From the NCBI GenBank assembly GCA_004154925.1, contig QJNS01000263.1, forward strand, positions 1-64,000: DNA of 64,000 nt. Reading direction: 5' to 3'. The position numbers were made by a program, and so were the translations under genes. The notes beneath the pieces are model-generated. The model did not search any database and was not told the origin of the DNA. It saw only the letters and a list, made by a program, of their open reading frames with translations. Below are positions 12,704-22,447 of the stretch, one piece after another. Position 1 is the stretch's first letter. Every line of letters begins with the position of its first letter. Source of the DNA: Monosporascus cannonballus (lineage: Eukaryota; Ascomycota; Sordariomycetes; Xylariales).

Positions 12704-14304
12704 ATGCCCCCGTCGCATCCGATTCTAATATATGCGGAACTGCTATCAAATATACGGCAAGTATCTATTGGGTGTACTCTACAGACACCAAGCTCTTCTA
12801 GCACAGAAGCCACTATCTCACCTGACGGCCTGAGCCTTGCAATCCGGCATGATGGCATGGACCGAACGATCCATCTGCCCGGCCGGGTCAATTCGCCTTC
12901 GCGATTGCCAATTCCTAACATAGGCTCAAAGAGCTTGACGTGGAGGCTACCTCTCGCATCTACCACTACCAATATCCGGGCCGGTGTAGAGGATCAGCCT
13001 GTCCCGTGGTCAGCGAGCGATCTAGAACCAGGCGTTGTCATCAGCTGTAGAGCCTGCCAAGCAATAATCGTCAAACAAGACACGCTACAAGTTTGGAAGG
13101 ATTTGCCTAGCGAGAACTGGGCTGAAATGATGGAGTTTTGGCACTGCCACAAACCTCATGATCACAAACATGATGAGGAAAGTCTGGCTCATAAGGCTTA
13201 CGGTGCAAACTCGCGTATCTCTGCTCAACCCCGTGTCGGTTTTGTTGACCTTGCTTCCTTCCTACTCTCTGAAACTGATATCAGTAGCGCTGCTGTAAGT
13301 AATGCTCTCAATCTCACTTGCACAAATACGTCCGGATGGGTATATAGAAGGTGGCCAAACCAGCAGCCTCGCTCACTCAGTGGCGTGGTCACCGATACTC
13401 ATACCCTATATCGAAAAAGTCTCACTACTTGTGGTGCAGTTATCGAACCCTGGCAAAGCTAAGGGTTTGGTTACAGCATCCTCGGAGGCGCCTCTATCTT
13501 TCTGCGAGATCTTCCCAAGATACGAAAGTCTTGCGATTATATAGAGGGACAGGCAATATGAACACCAATATGTGTATGATACTGCACCAATGACGAGATC
13601 TAAACAGAGTAGTGCGCACGTTGCTAATGTTACACTTCTAGGTCACCCATGCTTTGGCGTTGTCAAGTTTGAACGGTAACAAAGGAGATCTTGACCAAGG
13701 CGCATCTGACGAAGTGGTAGAGACGCCGGTCGCAGAACAGACCTTAGCATTATGTAGCGCTTGTAAGAGGATATTGGGGCTCTCAAATGGTAAGGCATCG
13801 TCCATCTCCTTGTTCAAATGGCGGGTCAGCGTCAGCCGGCCAGAGCACAAAGTTGCCGCTATTGAGCCCAACTTGGCGGAGTGTGTCAGCGCAATATTGC
13901 TAGCGACAATGGCTCGATCCGGTTGTTCAAAGTCAATCCTGATGCCAATGAAAATGACGCAACCAATGTCGCACTCAGAGCTCTCGGCCTTGGAACAGGG
14001 TACACATACTCGATCACTGCTAAACATCTGGGTGTTTAACGGCAACATTACTTTCTCTTCGACGGAAGAGCCCAAATCTCCCTTGAGCGCTGTGAAGGTC
14101 CTCTACCGGTTGGTCGGCGAGGAGGAAGCGAACAAGATGCTAGAATCCATGACATCGGATGTTCAGGATATCGCACTGCCAGCTGATGGGATCGACACTG
14201 TCACTGGTATCCTCGGCAAAAGTAACAACCTCCTTCCTGAGAGCGACCGTCATTTCAGAGAATGGACGGTTGGACTCCTGGAGAAATGGGTCGCCCATCG
14301 GTGA
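12704..14304 (+). CDS. HECT-like E2-binding ubiquitin ligase, UBE3D type
   Basis: CDS is join(12704..13294,13642..14304), 417 aa, with one 347-bp intron. The family (Pfam HECT_2, human UBE3D) binds ubiquitin-conjugating enzymes such as UBE2C and acts as an E3. The N-terminus IYAELLSNIRQVSI is characteristic, followed by a zinc-binding region with CRAC, the conserved LPSENWAEMMEFWHCHKP, and in exon 2 a second pair CSAC with a following ISLFKW. Both exon ends are phase 0 with a strong donor (gtaagt) and acceptor (cttctag preceded by gctaatg). The intron is far longer than others in the window; the sequence inside it gives no in-frame exon that I recognise. An extra exon is possible but not needed. 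Confidence 0.83.
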
Positions 14305-16013
14305 TATCAGTAAAGGCTCGCAGACTAGATCAGATCTGGATGCGTCTGCATCCATGGTAACCATGAATCAGCTTTCCCCAGAGCCCATTGCAGCCAATGT
14401 GGAAGTTGGCTCCTGATCCGTGGGATAACAGCTTCGGAATATTCGGGCCTCCGAAAAGCTTCTCTCTGCGCGTCTTTGTCTGCATCATGTCATAGACGCA
14501 ACCTCCACTCACATGTGATATGGTTGTCGGATGGATGATGCACCAAAGCCAAGTAGAATGCGAACCTCTGAGCTGCGCCGAACAAGCTAGGACAGAACAT
14601 ACCTCTTCGGAACCAAAGAATAGTCCGCCATCACTAGTGATAAATGTGGTCCTGAAGTCGAGCCAGCAGCGTCTTATTCCTCTAATTGATGTTCATACGC
14701 CTCCACATACAGTCAATGCAGAGTATACGCTGCGGTAATCGTGGCTCATGTTTCCCGGTTCTGGATTGCCCCTCATATCCTCTTGCAGATCGATTTCACT
14801 AAGATAGATCCCCACCATGCCGTCAGTTGAGGTGATTGGCATCCTTCATCCCCTGGATCTTTGACTTCTAGCCTGACTACTCGCTTATGGAGGGTATGAG
14901 ACGTTCCCGACACCTATGTGACCAATACTACCTATGAATCGGTAGCAGGAGAAGGAGGAGACGAGATTCGCTCAAACCAGAGCTTTGCTATAGCACGCAC
15001 AGGACTTTGCGGGGGTGACTGCCATCTGCATATGACACCTAGCCGAAGTTGAAGCCCAGGTCCTTGGTTCCGACACCCGAAAAAGGCGCACGAAACCCAT
15101 TGATGGGAAGGGAACTACACTTCGAAGGCTGCGGTACGGAATCTAGCATGCAGGAAGGGAGATAGTTTCCATGTGGAATAGCCTGTCTCCAGTAGAAAAT
15201 AGGGAGCGAGACGCACGTGCGAGAGCCCCCCTTGATGCAAGCCATCATTCTAGTCCCTCAAGCGTGTATGGCCCGGAATCAGGGGATAGACAGGTAGATG
15301 ATAGCAGTTTTAAGAAAGTAAGTGTCATCTACATCGCGATCCTGCCGAACGTAGCAGAGGTAACCTTCATCGACAGATAGAACCAAATACTGTGGCCGAT
15401 TCCCTAGGGCCACTTGGGATGCCACATTAAATCCTGAGACTTCGACTGAGAAGCCTGCTTACTAGAATCCCGACAAAAAGGCAACTCGGGGCTTTACACC
15501 TGTGTGCCTCGGCAGATGATGTCAGTTCATAGCAGCCAACAGGATAGGGAGTAGAATAGTCTCTCCTAACATATCCATAGCAAAGGACAATCTGAGAGTC
15601 TGTTGTTTGACCATGTAAGGAATGGCCAAGACGTATTATGGACTAAGTAGGGTTCATTCAGCCTTGTCAAGTCGCTACAGTCTACCTCCACACGCATGGA
15701 TGACGCACGTCGAGGGGAGCGACGGTAAGGCATGGGGCGTCAGACAGGATACACGCTCTTGGCTGGGTAATTTCGTAGTGGATGAGCTGGAAAGTAAATG
15801 AGTATATATAGGAGGCAATATGAGTAGCCGCACAGGAGTTCCTTCCGTCTCAAGGCTGTCATCGGGAGCTATTAGCCGGGTGATTATATTTTCATTGTAA
15901 AACCCCAGTCAACTACTCCTTTCCCGTTAGGAAAGGCGGACCCGATAACATAGAGGTAGTCAACAATAGGGGCATGGAAAAAGATCACATCTTACAGAAA
16001 GGAAAAAGAGAAT
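14305..16013. other. Gene-poor stretch
   Basis: Short frames only, none resembling a known domain or joined by plausible introns. It may contain old degraded sequence, but no transposon ends or repeats are visible. Confidence 0.5.
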
Positions 16014-16103
16014 CTCCCATACAGGGGTTCGAACCCTGGCCTTCGCGGGTCTTCACTCATGGCGATGAAAACGCGATATCCTCAACCACTAGACGATATG
16101 GGA
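16014..16103 (-). tRNA. tRNA-Glu (UUC) with a 17-nt intron
   Basis: On the minus strand the acceptor arm TCCCATA (from 16103) pairs with TATGGGA (16021-16015), discriminator G at 16014. The D arm reads GTCTAGTGGTTGAGGAT (box A). The anticodon stem TCGCG pairs with CGCGA around loop TTTTCA+C, giving anticodon TTC at 16069-16067. An intron at 16065-16049 sits in the canonical place after position 37 and contains TGAA, able to pair with the anticodon. The T arm is CAGGG-TTCGAAC-CCTG (box B). The mature length is 73 nt. All stems are intact, so it should be functional. Confidence 0.95.
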
Positions 16104-18806
16104 TTATGGCAGGGTACCAGCTTCAGATCCCTTATTAACAACGGCTCCCAATGCATGCCTAAGGTAGCTAGCTCCCTGAAACCGGGACGGATAATTGCAT
16201 TTGATTAGTTCTTTGTCCGTTGGCTCTCACCTCGAGCTCGAAACTCGACAGACGCGGCAGGCACGCGCCCACTGGTGGCTGCGTGGTTTGATGCTATAGC
16301 TGTACCTACTCATGTCACTTTATAGTTATTCCCAATCGCCAATGGCTCGCTTCTCTGTCCCTCGTGAGGTGGCCAGGTACTAAACTTCCCGGTTCAGCAG
16401 AGATTATCTGGGTAGCTTAACACTATTCCAGAGCGTCGTTAACTTACCGAACGGATGTTTGTTTCTAGAAGTAGTGGGCGGAGCCCTAATTCCTTCTTCT
16501 CCCCTTTCTCTCCACCATCTCCGGATTACCAGTGTAGTCGCTGGCCACATCCAGGCCGTCGCCTCTTCACCTCTTCCAAGAACTAGGTGAGGTGACGCTG
16601 CTCAGTCAGTTACAGCACCGTCCCCTTATTAAGCAGGGAATACGGGGTAAATGATATGGATAGACGCTATTGTGTTTCTCCTGAAGCAGTACGCGGACCG
16701 TAGTCATTGCCATCTATCCTAGGGTGAGGCGTCCCTATCACGGAAACGAGGCCTCCGTCCAGTCTCAAGCTCGTTGAGAGGGAGGTCTTAACCCGGAGCC
16801 TTGGAAGGGACTCGCTTATAGAATTCTCGACATGCCATCCACCCGGTCACGCACCGCGGTATTCCGAGGCCAGGACATCGCGATCTTGTTTTCTTCTCAC
16901 CATAGGCGCCTCCGGTTGGTTACTGTCGCAACCGCTCTCGAACAAGGATACCTTACGCCGAGTGAAAGTCCCACAAAACCGTAGTTCGCGTCGTCAGGGG
17001 AAGGAGCTCTCACAGGGCACGAGTATATAACCCGAAACCGTGGTAACTCTCGCGACCCTGCGAAGAAATATCGCGTCGGAGTTTTCAAAAGCGTCCCCGG
17101 AAAATCCCATTTGTCTCACCGCAATACTTGGCTTCGCCGGCACGAACGACGGCGGCTCTTGAAGATCCTCGGTTCTTTGGCCAGCTTGCATGGGGTTGCT
17201 GGTGAGGAGGCGACATCAGCATGGTTCAATAAGGGAGAGCGAAAGAGAGAGAGCCAATCTAAACGCAACCAGGTCCCGGCTATGTGGTAGTTGGCAGTCA
17301 GCGATAGATACCACGACGTGTTGCCAGGCGATATTCATTTACTCCATAGGGTAGACAAAGGCTGCTGGGGAGTGCAACAGACGCTTAGTGGCGACGCTAT
17401 CAAGCAAGCGTAATCGACCGCAATACGTTTACAGTAAGGACTAGGCGATGAGGCGAAAATGCAGGCAGCACAACACCGGGAAAGGATGGGGAGGGAACGA
17501 ATATATATTACCTAGCAAAAACACACGCAGAGGGGGATGAAACACATCATCACGAGCACTTCCTGCTCGCTGCAATGAGGAACAAGACGAAGGAATCGTA
17601 AAATTTTGGTCTGCAAAGGAAGAGACTGCATCACCGGATGCTGACCGGTGGCGGGATTCAACCCCAACACCTTAACACCTGGGCATGCCGGACGCGGGAG
17701 TCAATGCCTGGACCCGACAGCTTGGGAAAATGTACGCTCTGTCCGGGTCGGAGATAAATGCCCCAGTGATCTTGACGGATTGCTCCCTTTTTGTGCCTTA
17801 AGCGAGTACCCTTCCCGGGTAGATAGGTCCTGGCAACGTCGAATAATAGGCAGTCAAATGATAATTAGACGCTGAGTGCAGGTCGCTGTCCCCGTATTCT
17901 GTGGCGGATAGCTGATATGAGAAATAGGTGAGTGGCGGTAGGCAGACATCTCGTCGAGACCTTGACGAACCCCCTTTCACCCCCTTGCCAACGCGACCCG
18001 TGTGCGAGGAGGGTCCCTATGTAGGAGTATAGAGCTGATGGTTGAGGAATGCCATTACCTAGTTAGTAGTCACATCGTTGAGAGACACTAGCCTACTACC
18101 GAATCCAGCGAGAATGTGAAAGCGTATCGGGCCCGTACTGGATCCGTGTCCATCCGTCAAGGATGGGATGAGATGCGCACACTTCCAGGATGAGCTATCG
18201 AGATCCTCGGACCTAAAGCTGCAATGGCTTAAAGAAACACCCTTTCCCCGGGGAGTCCACGGCCAGTCTTAAACAGAGAGATGGCCATATCAGGATGGTC
18301 GAAATAGGGGCCGGAACGCAACTCCGAAATTACGATGGACTACTACGGATCAAGGCAAAAGGTTCGTGTGCTCTTGGGATGGCATCAGTCCGAACGGACC
18401 TCGAACAAGTGGACGACGACCCAATGCTACGTACGGGACTTGACCACCAGTTCCCTGGTGATGTTTAGACGACATATTGCTTTGGCCTATGGAATTCCCC
18501 GAAAATATTTGCAAATGCACGATCGCCTGCTCATATTTTTAACGTGCTCAAGTTCTCCGTACGACATATCACCTTGACTAGATGCTGTAGGCTACAGATA
18601 TCGCTCATCTGAGACAGGCGATCTGTAATGAACAGCTCCGGCCTGGAACCCCAGCTATCAACTGAAGGCACAAGTAAGATATTGAACACATGGCTTGATT
18701 GGTATTTCATTTCCGTTTTGTAGCTATTCTTGCTACGCCAGATGCACATGAACCCCGGCGACTCCTGATTGAGACCCAGAAAGAAAAAATTGCCGCAATG
18801 CCCCCG
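16104..18806. other. Gene-poor stretch
   Basis: No reading frame here shows a recognisable domain. The right end is the 3' flank of RPL9. No repeat, tRNA or transposon signature was seen. Confidence 0.5.
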
Positions 18807-19796
18807 CTACTCGACAACGATGGTCGTCTTCTCCGACACGTACATGCCGTCCAAGAACTGTGCCAGATTAGCATGGGGGGAAAGGAAATACATTTCATAG
18901 GATGCCAGCCGTCGAGCGTACCTTTCGGATATCCTTGTTTCGGACCCTGCAGGCCTGTTGGATATCTGCTGCGCTTTGAGAGACGTTCTCCAGAGAGTTG
19001 CCCAGTATGATCAGCTCGTCCTTCTGTGCCTTGGAGATCTCGACGTCGACACCGGGTTGCATGGCGACCCTCCGGACAAGCTTCTCACCAATGAAGTTTC
19101 TACCGCCGAACAGTCAGCATGGCTGCCCCCTCATGACCGCATCACTCCGACACCCGCTCCGTGCCCTCGCGGACCGCCCAGAGAAACATACCGGATCTCG
19201 ACCTCCTGGTTGCCCGTCTCGGCGTTCTTGTCAATGGTCACGTTGATGGGAAAGTGAGCATAGACGTATCGCATCTTGTACTTGAAGCCCTTCGTTACAC
19301 CGATGATCAGGTTGTTGATGTGGGTTCGGACGGTTCGGAGGGTGGCGACGTCCTTGCGGGAGCCGTGGTGGATCTCGACGCCGATAACGTTCTTCTTGGG
19401 GTGGGAGAAGTTGACGGCCAGATGGCTCAGGTCCTTGGAGAGCTTGCCTGTTTTTTCCTCGGTCAGAATTCCCCCGCTCCCAAGCACATACTTATCAGAG
19501 TTATATCGTACCTCGCGGGCCCTCGACGGTGACATTTCTGGACTTGATGTGGACCTTGACTGTTCCCAAGACGACGTGTCAGTAAAAATTTTCGGTATCA
19601 TTGTCGTAAACCTCCCATCCCGCCTCGCCCGGTAGACGCCCAATTCTACTAGAGGCCGAGTGCGATGTGACCAAGATCTCTACTGCCGACATTCGCGCTC
19701 CACGATTTTTCTGCCCCCCGAACGAGCATTAAAGCCGAGTGGCGACGTACCTCCCTCGGGAATCTCCAAGGTCTCCTCGCTGTGGATGTAGCGCAT
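18807..19796 (-). CDS. RPL9: 60S ribosomal protein L9 (uL6)
   Basis: CDS is complement(join(18807..18857,18922..19099,19192..19447,19512..19559,19751..19796)), five exons, 192 aa, matching the usual 191-192. Introns are 64, 92, 64 and 191 bp. The first exon encodes [15 protein letters not shown], the second [16 protein letters not shown], and the third the hallmark [16 protein letters not shown] and [19 protein letters not shown]. The fourth begins [10 protein letters not shown] and contains the L6 signature towards the end; the last encodes [16 protein letters not shown]. uL6 sits at the base of the P stalk near the factor-binding site. Every junction restores the conserved protein, so the model is firm. 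VPS26 is divergent across 672 bp. Intron 1 shows no clear C/D snoRNA. Confidence 0.96.
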
Positions 19797-20468
19797 CTTG
19801 AGGGTGGTTCTGGGAGAAGGTCGACCTGCGGGGGGAAGAATTTTAGTACGGCGCGCAAAGACGAAGTTTCCGCCGACTGACGCGTTTCCGAATTTATCGA
19901 AAGCCAGACGGCAGGGTATTGACTCCGGGGCAATTGAGCAAGGGCTGGGCGGCGTACCTTAAGAATTTGGCGATTGGGGATTCCGGGTGTTGAACTTTTG
20001 ATAAAAGTCGGCTCCAATGAAGAAGAATTTCGGTCCACCTGTCGAAATCTGTGTGCTAAAATTTCGGGAAACAGTACAAGATACTTAGGGTTGAAGGCGG
20101 GCTAGCTGTGTACCAATGTACATGCTCCGTTGCCGTTTCGGCTCGGGCTGATCTCTGGATCTGTGGCTGGAGCATCAACCCCACACTAGAAGCTCCAGCC
20201 ACAGTGGCTGATCCGTCTCTAATTGATTACAACACCTAACTTCTTGCCTATTGAGCTGACTAAGCCCGCCGTCCTCTTTGCTGCCGGTGTCCGGCCAAGC
20301 TCCAAATATATCCCTGCAGCTAAACCACCCGGAATATCTCACTATCTACATAGTACCTCTTATCCACGACATATACCTACGTACTCGACGAGCTGCGAGA
20401 TCGGCCTAGCTTGGGCTATCTTCCCTATTCTCGAATCGAACCTCTGACGCCGCGGCGCGCTGCCCGAG
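19797..20468. promoter_or_regulatory. Divergent promoter region RPL9 / VPS26
   Basis: Contains the 5' regions of both genes. The notable element is a perfect 13-bp inverted repeat at 20161-20204 with a repeated GTGGCTG core, described separately. An untranslated first exon of RPL9 could lie here; none can be proved. Confidence 0.5.
20161..20210. repeat. Inverted repeat with GTGGCTG cores
   Basis: CTGTGGCTGGAGC at 20161-20173 is exactly complementary to GCTCCAGCCACAG at 20192-20204, giving 13-bp arms and an 18-nt loop. The right arm overlaps a second near-palindrome, CAGCCAC-A-GTGGCTG (20196-20210). The GTGGCTG heptamer therefore occurs three times in both orientations within 50 bp. Confidence 0.8.
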
Positions 20469-21852
20469 ATGTCATACTTCTTCTCGACGCCGGTGGATAT
20501 TGACATCATCTTCGTAAGTCGCCCCGGCGGACCCAATGCGTGCGCCTCGCAGCTTCGTTGTGCGCGGGGAGATGCTCTTACATGCGCACTCCGTCTCGAG
20601 AGGCCGGCTTGCTGACCGGGTGTGCGTTGTATAAGGAAGATGCCGACGAGCGGCAGATGGTAGACGTCCGCCTGGACAAGAACAGGCGAGAGAAGGCGCC
20701 TCTGTACATGGACGGGGAATCCGTGAAGGGCGCCGTGACGATAAGACCCAAGGATGGCAAGCGATTAGAGCACACGGGGATCAAGGTGCAGTTCATTGGC
20801 ACTATAGGTTCGTCGCCGCCGCGAGTCCAACCTACCATCACCACCACCACCACCACCACCAACATCAGCGTTCTACGAAGCCTTTAAGGGGTAGAGAGAA
20901 ATATACAAGCTAACGTCCGTCCCTCCACAACGGCAGAGATGTTCTTCGACCGGGGCAACCACTACGAGTTCCTGACGCTGAACCAGGAGCTGGCGGCGCC
21001 GGGGGAGCTGCAGCACCCGCAGACGTTCGACTTCAACTTCAAGAACGTGGAGAAGCAGTACGAGTCGTACAACGGCATCAACGTGAAGCTGCGGTACTTC
21101 GTGCGCGTGACGGTGGCGCGGCGCATGGCCGACGTGATCCGCGAGAAGGACATGTGGGTCTACAGCTACCGCGTGCCGCCCGAGATGAACAGCAGCATCA
21201 AGATGGACGTCGGCATCGAGGACTGCCTGCACATCGAGTTCGAGTACAGCAAGAGCAAGTACCACCTCAAGGACGTCATCGTCGGCCGCATCTACTTCCT
21301 GCTCGTCCGCCTCAAGATCAAGCACATGGAGCTCAGCATCATCCGCCGCGAGACCACCGGCGCCGCCCCCAACCAGTACAACGAGAGCGAGACCCTCGTG
21401 CGCTTTGAGGTACATTTCCCAACCCCCACCCCTCCCTTCTCCCCTGACGTGTCTGCATGACTGTCTTCTCCCCTCTCTTTCCCCACTCACCCGTTTCCCC
21501 CTCTCGAAGCCCGACCGACTTCTTGCCGCAAGGAGAAAGCTAACCCCACGTACGACAGATAATGGACGGCTCGCCCTCGCGCGGCGAGACGATCCCCATC
21601 CGCCTGTTCCTCGGCGGCTTCGACCTGACGCCGACGTTCCGCGACGTCAACAAGAAGTTCTCGACGCGGTACTACCTGAGCCTGGTGCTGATAGACGAGG
21701 ACGCCAGGCGGTACTTCAAGCAGTCCGAGATCATCCTGTACCGCCAGGCCCCCGAGGCCGCCGCCGCCGCCGCCGCCAACGGCGCCGATCAGAACGCCAT
21801 AACCTCCGTGCCCGAGTCGAACCGGCCCGCGCCGTTGCCCGCGGCCGCGTAA
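20469..21852 (+). CDS. VPS26: Retromer subunit Vps26
   Basis: CDS is join(20469..20513,20636..20807,20937..21409,21559..21852), 327 aa, the same as the human protein; introns are 122, 129 and 149 bp. Vps26 is the arrestin-fold subunit of the cargo-recognition trimer with Vps35 and Vps29, acting in endosome-to-Golgi recycling. Exon 1 encodes MSYFFSTPVDIDIIF. Conserved blocks include the linker GESVKGAV, FFDRGNHYEFL, YNGINVKLRYFVRVT and, in the last exon, ETIPIRLFLGGFDLTPT. The C-terminal tail after YRQAPE is an Ala/Pro-rich variable extension. Coding sequence is GC-rich with strong third-position C/G bias, so large antisense open frames arise by chance. Intron 2 carries a CAC/ACC trinucleotide run. 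Confidence 0.95.
20837..20861. repeat. ACC trinucleotide run in VPS26 intron 2
   Basis: About eight tandem CAC/ACC units inside the second intron of VPS26. It is a simple microsatellite. Confidence 0.75.
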
Positions 21853-22447
21853 GGAACGACGACGGCGACGACGATTACTATGCGGTGGGGCAAGGAAGGA
21901 AGGATACTCCTTCAAAGTGGACGTAGAGGAACATTCCGTCAGTGGCCGCAGAGGAAGGAGGGCCTACACTGTGAGGAGCGGGCAAGGAGCAGGGCAGGGC
22001 TTGGGGCTTGTGGATTAGTCTGTACATAATATTCCTTGTTGTCGGAGAAAGCTGTAACTGACCAGGCGTGGACATGGATGGCATGGCGTTCGAGTGGTCT
22101 TACTCAAGAGGCATTACATTCTATTAACTGATTAATCCAGTCGATGAAACGCCGGGGGCGAGAATCCAGAATATCAATTATTGCTTGTTTGCGGGGGGGG
22201 GGGGGGGGGGGGNNNNNNNNNNAAAATCAATTTTTGGTTTTTTTGGCCCCCCCCCCCCCCTAACCACCCCTCTGAAAACGCATGAGGTATCATTAGTCGA
22301 CTCTTTTGCCTTTTATCATTACACTGCTAGATCGCATCTGCTCTCGGCTTCTCCTGTTGCTCAGTCCGCCACTCCGTCCGCGACGCGGCGCGGCGGCGCA
22401 GAACGGCACTGCCTAGCATCTACTACTGGTCCGCCTGCTCCCTGCCC
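21853..22447. other. Convergent 3' region VPS26 / NUP120 with assembly gap
   Basis: The 3' flanks of two convergent genes. Most of it is ordinary, but it includes a scaffold gap bordered by homopolymers (next entry). Confidence 0.7.
22193..22260. other. Assembly gap: G(20), N(10), then C(14)
   Basis: Twenty G residues (22193-22212) run into ten Ns (22213-22222), followed by an A/T-rich 24-mer and 14 C residues (22247-22260). The arrangement suggests low-quality contig ends joined with a nominal-size gap. The true spacing between VPS26 and NUP120 is unknown. Confidence 0.9.

Noticed and set aside
19560..19750. C/D box snoRNA in RPL9 intron 1
   Set aside because: An ATGAT and a CTGA are present but only about 15 nt apart, with no flanking terminal stem.
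20425..20465. Minus-strand aggttcgattcg, a possible tRNA box B
   Set aside because: The flanking stem does not pair and no box A or acceptor arm is found; it lies just before the VPS26 start.
20873..21490. 205-residue minus-strand open frame across VPS26
   Set aside because: It is antisense to exon 3 of VPS26. The low-complexity Val/Leu/Ala/Asp composition comes from GC-rich third positions.
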